A stretch of DNA of 25,753 bases. Source: CAZOSF01 sp964582415. GTDB taxonomy: Bacteria; Bacteroidota; Bacteroidia; Flavobacteriales; Flavobacteriaceae. The stretch is from NCBI GenBank assembly GCA_964582415.1, contig CAZOSF010000032.1, positions 1 to 25,753 on the forward strand, written 5' to 3'. Under the pieces are notes generated by a model, which had not been told where the DNA came from, ran no database searches, and saw only the letters and a program-made list of their open reading frames with translations. The translations under genes were made by a program, and so were the position numbers. Below are positions 15,413 through 22,877 of this stretch, one piece after another; position 1 is the stretch's first letter; each line of letters starts with the position of its first letter.

Positions 15413-16665
15413 TGAAAATCCTCCTTAAATCCGCCACCATCGTAGACCCCAGCAGCAGTTTGCATATGAAGAAGCGGGATCTGCTGATTGATAAAGGAAT
15501 GATTACCAAAATTGCTGCTAGCATTAAAGATGATAAGGCCACCATGGTATCGCTAAAAAACCTCCATATTTCTCGTGGTTGGTTCGATAGCAGTGTGTCC
15601 TTCGGGGAACCGGGATTTGAAGAAAGGGAAACACTGGAAAATGGTTTAAAAACAGCCGCCCATAGCGGATTTACAGCGGTGGCGGTAAACGCAAATACCA
15701 ACCCAGTTACCGACAGTAAATCGGATGTTAAATTTCTCCTTTCAAAAGTTACCAAAAGTGCGGTAGACCTCTACCCTGTGGGAGCCCTAACCGTTAGTAG
15801 CGAAAGCGTTGATCTTGCAGAACTGTATGATATGCACAACGAAGGAGCCATCAGCTTCTACGATTATCAGAAACCTATTGCCAATGCCAATCTGCTGAAA
15901 TTGGCCCTGCAATATGTTCAAAACTTCAACGGACTCATACAATCGTTCCCTTTAGAAAATTCGGTGGCGCACCACGGAGTGGCGAATGAGGAGGTTGCAG
16001 CCACACGTTTGGGATTAAAAGGGATTCCTTCCCTTTCGGAAGAATTACAAATTGCTCGAGACCTCTACCTTCTGGAATATACCGGAGGTAAACTTCATAT
16101 ACCTACCATCTCCACTGCCCAATCGGTGAAACTGATTAAAGAGGCCAAAAAGAAAGGATTGAAGGTTAGCTGCAGTGTTTGTACTGCGCATCTCTTCCTG
16201 ACCGATGATATTCTGGATGGGTTCGATACCAACTACAAGCTCATGCCTCCCTTACGCACCGATAAGGACCGAAAAGCTCTAATCAAAGGACTTCAAGAAG
16301 GGGTAATCGATGGTGTTACCAGCGACCACAACCCAATCGATGTGGAGCACAAACGCACCGAATTCGATCATGCCATGTTCGGAAGTATCGGATTGGAAAG
16401 CTGTTTCGGAGCCTTGCTGGCAGTAACCAATTTGGAAACTGCCGTGAATGCCCTAACTGGCCTGAAAGACACCTTCGGAATAGCGAATGCACCTATTGAA
16501 GAAGGCGCTAAAGCGACCTTAAGCCTCTTCAATCCTGAAACAGCATGGATTTTCGGTGAAGAAGATATCCTCTCCGGTTCTAAAAACGCTGCTTTCCTTG
16601 GCCAAAAACTAAAAGGGAAGTCCTACGGCATCATCAATAACGATCAATTGGTGCTCCATGGATAA
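15412..16665 (+). CDS. dihydroorotase homologue lacking most metal ligands (probably non-catalytic)
   Basis: The 417-residue protein aligns with class I dihydroorotases (pyrimidine synthesis, carbamoyl-aspartate cyclisation) over its whole length. However, the metal-binding D-x-H-x-H-x-R-E-P-G is here D59-S-S61-V-S63-F-G65-E-P-G, so both histidines and the arginine are gone. The H-x-S-T ligand motif reads H229-I-P-T232-I-S-T, the HCED region near 178-183 lacks its histidine, and the paired HH of the V-T-P-H-H motif keeps only H260. D305 and H306 of S-D-H remain. I infer that it is a pseudo-enzyme, perhaps a partner of aspartate carbamoyltransferase as with inactive PyrC homologues elsewhere. 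Databases often call such genes simply dihydroorotase. Confidence 0.85.
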   Translation: MKILLKSATIVDPSSSLHMKKRDLLIDKGMITKIAASIKDDKATMVSLKNLHISRGWFDSSVSFGEPGFEERETLENGLKTAAHSGFTAVAVNANTNPVTDSKSDVKFLLSKVTKSAVDLYPVGALTVSSESVDLAELYDMHNEGAISFYDYQKPIANANLLKLALQYVQNFNGLIQSFPLENSVAHHGVANEEVAATRLGLKGIPSLSEELQIARDLYLLEYTGGKLHIPTISTAQSVKLIKEAKKKGLKVSCSVCTAHLFLTDDILDGFDTNYKLMPPLRTDKDRKALIKGLQEGVIDGVTSDHNPIDVEHKRTEFDHAMFGSIGLESCFGALLAVTNLETAVNALTGLKDTFGIANAPIEEGAKATLSLFNPETAWIFGEEDILSGSKNAAFLGQKLKGKSYGIINNDQLVLHG

Positions 16666-16966
16666 TCCTCCTGGCAAAACAGCGGGTATCATTGCTTACC
16701 TTACTTTTATAGGGCTTATTATCGCCTTTTATATGAATCAGGAGAAAAAGCATCCCTTCGCCACTTGGCATATTAAAAACATGTTTGGTGTGCAATTGGG
16801 GTTTGTGGTGGCTTTCTACACGAGAGATACACCTTTTGGTTTCTACATTTATTGGACGGTAGTATGCCTCTGGCTTTTATGCCTTATCATGGCCATTCTC
16901 GGAAAACAACAAGGCATCCCCTATTTGAGCGATAAATTTCAAGTTTGGTTTAAATTTTTAGGATAA
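16658..16966 (+). CDS. small membrane protein, DUF4870/Tic20-like
   Basis: The 102-residue product has about three hydrophobic segments (about 10-26, 45-55 and 62-82). The K-T-A-G-I-I-A-Y-L-T-F-I-G start and HPFATWHIKNMFGVQLGFVV resemble the DUF4870/Tic20-like family of small integral membrane proteins. The function of that family in bacteria is unknown. It overlaps the dihydroorotase homologue by eight bases and ends six bases before the hydrolase gene, so it belongs to the same operon. Confidence 0.72.
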   Translation: MDNPPGKTAGIIAYLTFIGLIIAFYMNQEKKHPFATWHIKNMFGVQLGFVVAFYTRDTPFGFYIYWTVVCLWLLCLIMAILGKQQGIPYLSDKFQVWFKFLG

Positions 16967-16972
16967 TATACC

Positions 16973-17623
16973 ATGTCAAAAGGACTTCTTTTAGATTACG
17001 AATACCGACCCAGTACGCTTACTGAAAAAGCGCCGGTGATTATTATGCTTCATGGGTATGGAAGTGATGAAAGCGATTTGTTTTCCTTTGCTCCCGAAAT
17101 CCCAGAGAAATATGCCATTTTCTCCCTTCGCGCCCCACACCAGCTGCAACCTTTTGGTCATGCTTGGTATGCCATCAATTTCGATAACCCCAATGGGAAA
17201 TGGAGCGATGAAGAACAAGCCAAGGAAGCAAGGGATATTGTTTCCAAAGTAATCGATGAAATCGTCCATGAATTTCCTGTAGATGCCAACGACATCACCT
17301 TAATCGGATTTAGCCAAGGGACCATCCTGAGCTTTGCGGTTGCCTTAAGTTATCCAGAACAAGTGCGTCGCGTGGTGGGACTAAGTGGCTATATCAATCA
17401 AGACATCCTTAAAACGGGCTATCAAAACAATGATTTTACCCGGTTGAAGGTGTACAGTTCTCACGGAACCGTCGATCAAGTAATCCCTGTGGAATGGGCG
17501 CGTAAAACCGCTCCTTTCTTAAAATATTTGGGCATCCCTTGTTCCTTTTCTGAATTCCCCGTGGGTCATGGGGTTGCACCTCAGAATTTTTTTGAGTTTA
17601 AAAAGTGGCTGGAAGATAATTAG
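16973..17623 (+). CDS. alpha/beta hydrolase (carboxylesterase/phospholipase family)
   Basis: The 216-residue cytoplasmic enzyme belongs to the carboxylesterase 2/acyl-protein thioesterase-like alpha/beta hydrolases. The oxyanion loop HGYGSDESDL begins at residue 27, and the catalytic triad is S114 (GFSQG), D168 (HGTVDQVIPV) and H199 (PVGHGV). There is no signal peptide. Substrates in this family range from short-chain esters to lysophospholipids, and none can be chosen from the sequence. It is the last gene of the BatA-N run. Its stop codon, TAG in GAT AAT TAG, is the end of the first unit of a 7-bp tandem array. Confidence 0.88.
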   Translation: MSKGLLLDYEYRPSTLTEKAPVIIMLHGYGSDESDLFSFAPEIPEKYAIFSLRAPHQLQPFGHAWYAINFDNPNGKWSDEEQAKEARDIVSKVIDEIVHEFPVDANDITLIGFSQGTILSFAVALSYPEQVRRVVGLSGYINQDILKTGYQNNDFTRLKVYSSHGTVDQVIPVEWARKTAPFLKYLGIPCSFSEFPVGHGVAPQNFFEFKKWLEDN

Positions 17624-17651
17624 TAATTAACAATTAGAAATTAGTAATTAG
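17617..17651 (+). repeat. heptamer tandem array A (5 x 7 bp)
   Basis: Five consecutive heptamers: TAATTAG, TAATTAA, CAATTAG, AAATTAG, TAATTAG. The stop codon of the hydrolase gene (17621-17623) is the TAG of unit 1. Units 3 and 4 recur exactly in array C at 24336-24349. The array is followed by ACTTCCG, where the period ends. Confidence 0.85.
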
Positions 17652-17667
17652 ACTTCCGAATTAAATA

Positions 17668-18360
17668 ATGGCGAAACTATCTATTCAGTTACTATTCATC
17701 TTTATCTGCTCTTTCACCAATGCTCAAAATATGAAGGAGCTGTATTTGGAAACCTTCGAAGGAGATTGGAAGAAATATGAAGACGCGGAGTATGTAAAGA
17801 AATTTAAAGATACCACCGTTGTTTATAATTTGGACTCTGGTAAAAGTTACGAGCAAACCCTCCTCGACCAAAGTAAAAGAAATCATCTTAACAGAGCCAA
17901 TAGGATTTCCCAAGTTATCGAAAACTTCAACTTAAATATTTCGGCATTGGATTCCCTCGTATTCGTGGAACAATTTGATAGAAAGTTGCAGCCGATGCAA
18001 ACGAAATTCATTCAAAAGGGTATGGTAATCGCCAATGATAGCGTTTATGGTTTTTCATATGATCTTGATTTTGATGATAAAATTGAAAGCTATGACTACC
18101 TTAAAATTTCTAAAAACGAAATCATTGGAAAGGGAAAACAAATTATTGCCTTTCTTATTTTAAGTGGTAAATCGAATTACCTAGACAGTCTCGCAGGATT
18201 TGAAAATGAATTTATTACAGAGTATTGGATTGAAGATTATACCCCTGAAATTCAATTTGAAATACTTCTTTACAATAGGAAAAAAGAACCAGCCCTAAGA
18301 AGAATATATCTTAGTGAGATTTTTGCGGAACTGATAAAAGCCAGTGAAAATCGCAATTGA
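17668..18360 (+). CDS. secreted protein of unknown function between two heptamer arrays
   Basis: The 230-residue product has a signal peptide of about 20 residues (MAKLSIQLLFIFICSFTNAQ) and a mature part rich in Lys, Asp, Glu, Tyr and Ile. I recognise no domain; visible segments are ETFEGDWKKYEDAEYVKKFKD and a charged C-terminal half with DLDFDDKIESYDYLKISKNEI. The coding sequence looks more AT-rich than the flanking hydrolase and metallo-hydrolase genes. No TAnnTTTG box is visible in the 44-base gap upstream, which is mostly array A, so it may depend on read-through from the operon before it. Arrays A and B in opposite orientation enclose it. An acquired gene is possible but unproven. Confidence 0.7.
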   Translation: MAKLSIQLLFIFICSFTNAQNMKELYLETFEGDWKKYEDAEYVKKFKDTTVVYNLDSGKSYEQTLLDQSKRNHLNRANRISQVIENFNLNISALDSLVFVEQFDRKLQPMQTKFIQKGMVIANDSVYGFSYDLDFDDKIESYDYLKISKNEIIGKGKQIIAFLILSGKSNYLDSLAGFENEFITEYWIEDYTPEIQFEILLYNRKKEPALRRIYLSEIFAELIKASENRN

Positions 18361-18412
18361 TTTTAGTTTTTAATGGGAAGGATGCACCCCCACTTGGGGA
18401 AAAATTGTATCG

Positions 18413-18447
18413 CTCTACACCCCTCACTACTCACTACTCACTAATTA
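18413..18447 (-). repeat. heptamer tandem array B (5 x 7 bp, minus orientation)
   Basis: Read on the minus strand from 18447: TAATTAG, TGAGTAG, TGAGTAG, TGAGGGG, TGTAGAG. The stop codon TAG of the minus-strand gene ending at 18441 is the end of the TAATTAG unit, exactly as in array A. Only the three inner units are highly similar, so the outer limits are a judgement. Confidence 0.7.
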
Positions 18448-18935
18448 GGATAGAGCACGGTTGAAATTGGCGTCAACTCCCATTCATTCTCATGAGTATA
18501 GAAGTACTCGATAATGGTTTCGCCCCAATTGCGCCCGTCGCTAAAGTCGGCTAGGATCCAGCGGTGATTGAGGAATTTGATTTTATTTATTTTAAACGTG
18601 CCGTAGGTGCCTTCCAATTGAATCAGAGGATTGCTATCCCCCCTGAAGTTTTCCTCATAGATGGCTTCCGTTATATAATGCTGAAGGGAATCGGCTTCCC
18701 AACCCAGGTTTTCGATATAGGTCATGGCATTTTCATTGCCCAAAAGGGTAAAATAATTCAATTCGGCGTTGGTCTCTTTCAAACTATCATTTTCTACTCG
18801 TGCCTGTACCAGTTTGCTGGAAAGCAATTCTATTTTCTTTTCCTGACTTTCATAAATCGATCGCTGGCTCATGTACATAAACAGCACCAAGAGAATCGCA
18901 AAAAAGAATAGGTACATAAAAATGCGTGACTTCAT
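18441..18935 (-). CDS. membrane-anchored coiled-coil protein of unknown function
   Basis: The 164-residue product has an N-terminal transmembrane segment (about 5-23, MYLFFFAILLVLFMYMS), then a coiled-coil stretch (ESQEKKIELLSSKLVQARVENDSLKETNAEL, about 29-60), and a C-terminal globular part ending WELTPISTVLYPN. It starts one base after the stop of the metallo-hydrolase gene, so they form one transcript. The layout (short anchor, coiled coil, small domain) is of an envelope-attached accessory protein. No catalytic motif is seen. Confidence 0.75.
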   Translation of the reverse strand: MKSRIFMYLFFFAILLVLFMYMSQRSIYESQEKKIELLSSKLVQARVENDSLKETNAELNYFTLLGNENAMTYIENLGWEADSLQHYITEAIYEENFRGDSNPLIQLEGTYGTFKINKIKFLNHRWILADFSDGRNWGETIIEYFYTHENEWELTPISTVLYPN

Positions 18936-18936
18936 A

Positions 18937-19701
18937 CTACAGGGTAATTTTTAAGGTGTCATAGGCCAGATGAACGCCTTCTGGCAAGCGTGCTTCCACC
19001 TCATCGTGGAAACCCATTAAATGACTGATATGTGTAAAATACGCGCGTTCCGGTTTTAATTCGGCAACCAAATCTAAGGCCTCATCTAAATTCAAATGCG
19101 AGGGATGTGGATGATCGCGGAGAGCATTCAAAACCAAAACCTTTAATCCGTACAGTTTTCGTTTCTCTTCCCTAGCGATGGTTTTCACATCGGTGAGGTA
19201 GGCAAAATCGTCTATTCGGAATCCCAAGACCGGTAAACCCGCATGCGACACTTCCACAGGGGTTACCTCTTTGCCATTAAGGACAAAGGGGGTGTTCTTA
19301 TCAATTATGTTCTGGGTCACCGAAGGAGCGCCGGGATATTTATTGACTGTTTCGAAAATATAGCCGAAGCGGTATTTTAATGCATCGAATACCCGCTCTT
19401 CCGCATAAAAAGGAAGATCGCCTTGACGGAAATTAAACGGTCGGATATCATCGATGCCGGCGATATGATCGTTATGTTCATGCGTCAATAACACCGCATC
19501 CAAACGCTGCACGTTTTCCCGAAGCATCTGCTGACGGAAATCGGGTCCACAATCGATTACATAGGTGGCTCCATCCCATTCCAAGAGCACGGAAACCCTT
19601 AAACGCTTGTCTTTAGGATTGTCGCTGAGGCATACAGGGTGCTTGCTTCCTATTACAGGAATTCCTTGGGAAGTACCAGTACCGAGAAATGTGATTTTCA
19701 T
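18937..19701 (-). CDS. MBL-fold metallo-hydrolase, PhnP-like
   Basis: The 254-residue protein has the metallo-beta-lactamase fold. MKITFLGTGTSQGIPVIG is the usual PhnP/RNase Z-like start, and the main metal motif THEHNDHIAG gives H74, H76, D78 and H79. A second-site histidine lies in the VEVSHAGLPVLGFRI region, and later HPHPSHLNLDEAL and YFTHISHLMGFHDE supply further ligands. PhnP proteins are cyclic phosphodiesterases, and Bacteroidota carry many related enzymes of unknown substrate; no C-P lyase genes are nearby, so this is more likely a general phosphodiesterase. The ATG at 19701 is preferred; a TTG at 19716 adds five residues of no similarity. Confidence 0.85.
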   Translation of the reverse strand: MKITFLGTGTSQGIPVIGSKHPVCLSDNPKDKRLRVSVLLEWDGATYVIDCGPDFRQQMLRENVQRLDAVLLTHEHNDHIAGIDDIRPFNFRQGDLPFYAEERVFDALKYRFGYIFETVNKYPGAPSVTQNIIDKNTPFVLNGKEVTPVEVSHAGLPVLGFRIDDFAYLTDVKTIAREEKRKLYGLKVLVLNALRDHPHPSHLNLDEALDLVAELKPERAYFTHISHLMGFHDEVEARLPEGVHLAYDTLKITL

Positions 19702-19933
19702 AGTAACTAGAGGCAAAATTCGTGTTTTTTATCGTTTATCAAATCGAAAATTGACAGCAATTTTAATTTTTAGAACAAACCCTCCTTCCTCAGAACAAGG
19801 ATTTGGACAGTTTCATTAGAATATCTTTAAAAAATCCTTTTAAATGGGGGGTAATTTTCAAAAAATGACATTGGTCAGATGCAGTTACTTATTATATTCT
19901 AATTTTACTACATCTAATCATACGCTCACAAGA

Positions 19934-21046
19934 ATGATACTAGGAATTCTCAAGGAAACGCAAAAGGGTGAAACCCGGGTTTCCATTACCCCAAAAATCG
20001 CCAAGCAACTAATCGATTTAGGCTTTAAGGTAATCGTGGAAGAAGACGCCGGTGAGACGGCTTCTTTCAAAAACAAAGACTATAAGGATGCCGGTGCCAT
20101 AATCGAAAAAAGAGGGGTCATCTTTAAAGATGCCGATGTTCTAATTAAAATCAATCCGTTCGACGAAGACGACCTGAAATTGGTGCGTAAGGAGCACATC
20201 CTTATCAGCCAGTTGTTCCACAAATCCCATCCCGAACTTATTCAGAAAATTGCCGCTACGGGGGCCTCTGCTTTTTCACTGGATGCCATTCCAAGGATCT
20301 CCAGAGCCCAAGACATGGACGTGCTGAGTTCACAAAGTAACTTGGCAGGTTATAAAGCGGTTATCCGTGGTGCTTTTGAAATGACCAAAATCCTTCCGTT
20401 GATGATGACCCCTGCGGGCACCATCACTCCTGCCCGAGTTTTAGTATTTGGTGTAGGGGTTGCCGGACTGCAGGCTATTGCCACTGCGAAACGATTGGGA
20501 GCCATTGTGGAAGCAACCGATATCCGACCTGAAACCAAGGAACAAACCGAGTCTTTAGGCGCCAAGTTCATCGAGGTAGAAGGCGAGGAACACAAAGAAG
20601 CCAGCGTCTATGCGAAGGTGGCTTCCGAAGAATATGCCCGCAAGCAACGGGAAGCGGTAAACAAGTCGCTCTTCCAAGCCGACTTGGTCATTACCACAGC
20701 CATGGTACCAGGACGGAAATCGCCTATCTTAATCGATGAGGAACAAGTCATGCAAATGAAAAACGGTTCCGTAATCATCGACTTAGCCGCAGATCAAGGG
20801 GGTAACTGTACTCTCAGTAAGATGAACAAAATCGTGGTGAAAAATGGTGTAAAGATTATCGGTACCACCATTTCCCCTGAGAGTGTTTCCACGAATGCGA
20901 GTGAACTCTTCGGTAAGAATATGTACAACTTCATAAATAACCTTACCAAGGATTCCCAATTTGAATACAATTTTGATGACGAAATAACTAACGCCACGCT
21001 TATCGTTCAGAATGGAACGATTCGCCAAAACGGAAAATCAGCATAA
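19934..21046 (+). CDS. pntAA: NAD(P) transhydrogenase subunit alpha, NAD-binding part
   Basis: Domain I of the proton-translocating transhydrogenase (370 residues) binds NAD(H). The N-terminal MILGILKETQKGETRVSITPKIAKQL is typical, AQDMDVLSSQSNLAGYKAVI is a family signature, and the Rossmann motif GVGVAGLQAIATAKRLGAIV lies near residues 171-190. The ATG at 19934 is chosen; an in-frame ATG at 19844 adds 30 residues with no similarity. Splitting of the alpha subunit into PntAA and PntAB, as here, is known in Rhodospirillum and other bacteria. The enzyme couples hydride transfer between NADH and NADP to proton flow, supplying NADPH. Only weak promoter boxes are visible in the upstream 217 bases. 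Confidence 0.95.
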   Translation: MILGILKETQKGETRVSITPKIAKQLIDLGFKVIVEEDAGETASFKNKDYKDAGAIIEKRGVIFKDADVLIKINPFDEDDLKLVRKEHILISQLFHKSHPELIQKIAATGASAFSLDAIPRISRAQDMDVLSSQSNLAGYKAVIRGAFEMTKILPLMMTPAGTITPARVLVFGVGVAGLQAIATAKRLGAIVEATDIRPETKEQTESLGAKFIEVEGEEHKEASVYAKVASEEYARKQREAVNKSLFQADLVITTAMVPGRKSPILIDEEQVMQMKNGSVIIDLAADQGGNCTLSKMNKIVVKNGVKIIGTTISPESVSTNASELFGKNMYNFINNLTKDSQFEYNFDDEITNATLIVQNGTIRQNGKSA

Positions 21047-21048
21047 CT

Positions 21049-21357
21049 ATGGTAGAATTTATTGATTTTTTCACTGATAACCTCCAAATGATCTATATCA
21101 TCGTATTGATGGTATTTGTTGGAGTCGAGGTGATTAGCCATGTTCCAGCGGTACTGCACACCCCTCTTATGTCGGGCGCAAACGCTATCCATGGGGTAAT
21201 CATCATCGGGGCAATTTTGGTAATGTTGGGTGTAGATCCCGACAATATCCTAGCCCTTGCCCTTGGCTTTGTAGCGGTCATCCTCGGTACCCTCAACGTA
21301 GTGGGTGGTTTCGTGGTTACCGACCGTATGTTGGAAATGTTTAAAAAGAAAAAGTAA
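21049..21357 (+). CDS. pntAB: NAD(P) transhydrogenase subunit alpha, membrane part
   Basis: The 102-residue product has three hydrophobic helices (about 10-30, 42-61, 66-90) with FVGVEVISHVPAVLHTPLMSGANAIHGVIIIGA, the conserved membrane-domain motif of PntA. It forms part of domain II, the proton channel, together with PntB. It starts two bases after pntAA and overlaps pntB by one base. Confidence 0.95.
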   Translation: MVEFIDFFTDNLQMIYIIVLMVFVGVEVISHVPAVLHTPLMSGANAIHGVIIIGAILVMLGVDPDNILALALGFVAVILGTLNVVGGFVVTDRMLEMFKKKK

Positions 21358-22748
21358 TGGACTATCCTATCAGCCTCGAACTCATCTATCTAGTCGCTTC
21401 AGTGACCTATATTCTAGGTCTTAAAATGCTGGGGCACCCAGAAACAGCACGTAGAGGGAATCTCATTGCTGCTGCCGGTATGACCCTGGCCATTCTGGGA
21501 ACGATTTTCCTATATCCCGGTGAAGTTTCCACCTTTATCTATGTCCTCATCGGCGTGGCCATTGCCATTGGTACCGTGAGTGGTTGGATTATTGCCAAAA
21601 AGGTGAAAATGACCAAAATGCCCGAATTGGTATCCCTTTTCAATGGTATGGGGGGTGCCAGTGCCGCATTGATTGGACTAGTGGAATTTGCCCACTATAC
21701 CGAACATCCACTATCGGTAATCACCATCCTGGGTGGTATTATCATCGGTAGCGTTTCCTTTGCCGGTAGTATGATTGCCTGGGCAAAATTAAACGGTACT
21801 TTGAACAAACCTATTCGACTTCCTAAATACAACCTAATCAACAACCTTGTTATTTTAGGTATCCTGGCCTTTGCCGCATATATGGTATGGTCTGGGACCG
21901 ACAGCCAGTTGTTTCTTTATGTACTGTTCTTTGCTGCCCTGTTCTACGGTGTCATTTTCGTGCTCCCTATCGGGGGTGCCGATATGCCCGTGGTGATTTC
22001 CCTATTGAACTCGTTTACAGGGTTGGCTGCAGCCTTAAGCGGTTTCCTTTATGGAAACATGGTAATGCTCACCGGTGGTATCCTCGTAGGATCGGCCGGT
22101 ACCATCCTTACCTTCGCCATGTGTAACGCTATGAACCGATCCCTTGTAAACGTACTGTTCGGTGGATTTGGAGATACTGGCGCCGAAGCAGGTGCTGGTG
22201 GCAGTGGTGTACAAGGCGACATCAAGAAGACCACCGTTAGTGATGTGGCCATCTTGATGAACTATTCCAATCGGGTGATTTTTGTTCCCGGATACGGATT
22301 GGCCGTAGCCCAAGCGCAACACGCCATCCATGAATTGGAAGAACTTTTGGAAAGCAAAGGAGTGGAAGTAAAATATGCCATCCACCCTGTGGCAGGACGT
22401 ATGCCCGGACATATGAACGTGCTCTTGGCAGAGACCAACGTAGATTATGGTAAGTTGGCCGAAATGGAGGATGTGAATCCTGAGTTCTCCAATACCGATG
22501 TGGTGTTTGTAGTTGGAGCCAATGACGTGGTAAACCCAGCGGCCCATAACGATCCATCCAGCCCAATCTACGGTATGCCCATTTTGGATGTAGAGAATGC
22601 GAAAAAGATTATTGTCAATAAGCGAAGTATGAAACCTGGATACGCTGGTATCGAAAATGAGCTGTTCTTCAATCAGAAGACCTCCATGCTTTTTGGAGAT
22701 GCCAAAAAAGTTATCCAAGAACTTATTTCCGAGATTAAAGGTATGTAA
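21357..22748 (+). CDS. pntB: NAD(P) transhydrogenase subunit beta
   Basis: The 463-residue subunit contains the rest of the membrane domain (about residues 1-260, several hydrophobic helices, with conserved motifs LVSLFNGMGGASAALIGLVEF and VISLLNSFTGLAAALSGF) and the NADP(H)-binding domain III at the C-terminus. Domain III hallmarks are GYGLAVAQAQHAIHELEELLES, HPVAGRMPGHMNVLLAE, VVFVVGANDVVNPAA and NKRSMKPGYAGIENELFF. Length and motifs are complete. Its first base overlaps the pntAB stop. The operon ends at a hairpin at 22761-22798. Confidence 0.96.
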   Translation: MDYPISLELIYLVASVTYILGLKMLGHPETARRGNLIAAAGMTLAILGTIFLYPGEVSTFIYVLIGVAIAIGTVSGWIIAKKVKMTKMPELVSLFNGMGGASAALIGLVEFAHYTEHPLSVITILGGIIIGSVSFAGSMIAWAKLNGTLNKPIRLPKYNLINNLVILGILAFAAYMVWSGTDSQLFLYVLFFAALFYGVIFVLPIGGADMPVVISLLNSFTGLAAALSGFLYGNMVMLTGGILVGSAGTILTFAMCNAMNRSLVNVLFGGFGDTGAEAGAGGSGVQGDIKKTTVSDVAILMNYSNRVIFVPGYGLAVAQAQHAIHELEELLESKGVEVKYAIHPVAGRMPGHMNVLLAETNVDYGKLAEMEDVNPEFSNTDVVFVVGANDVVNPAAHNDPSSPIYGMPILDVENAKKIIVNKRSMKPGYAGIENELFFNQKTSMLFGDAKKVIQELISEIKGM

Positions 22749-22760
22749 TTCAATTAAATA

Positions 22761-22803
22761 GGCCGACTGGAATAGATCTCTCCCTATTCTGGTCGGTCGT
22801 ATT
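22761..22803 (+). terminator. long stem hairpin after pntB, probable terminator
   Basis: Arms at 22761-22775 and 22784-22798 pair along 15 bases with three G-U wobbles and an 8-base loop. A weak T-rich tail (GTATTTATT) follows, so it may terminate poorly or act mainly as a 3'-end stabiliser. Confidence 0.55.
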
Positions 22804-22843
22804 TATTAACGTAATTTTTAAGAGGAATCCCTACACGATTTAT

Positions 22844-22851
22844 TATCTTTG
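22844..22851 (+). promoter_or_regulatory. -7 promoter box (TATCTTTG)
   Basis: TATCTTTG is an exact TAnnTTTG match 26 bases before the ATG at 22878, giving a leader of about 20 bases. Confidence 0.6.
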
Positions 22852-22877
22852 CCGCAAATTCCTTTTAAAAAATTGCT

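Noticed and set aside
18388..18399. CCCC-ACTT-GGGG hairpin after the 230-aa secreted gene
   Set aside because: The stem is only four pairs and is followed by A rather than T residues on both strands, so I do not call it a terminator.
18564..18911. A 115-codon plus-strand frame opposite the coiled-coil membrane protein
   Set aside because: It is antisense to a gene with a clear transmembrane and coiled-coil layout that is coupled to the metallo-hydrolase; no promoter or motif supports the plus-strand frame.
22035..22718. A 227-codon open frame on the minus strand inside pntB
   Set aside because: It is fully antisense to a confidently identified pntB reading frame and its translation is His/Gly-rich with no known motif, as expected of a shadow frame.
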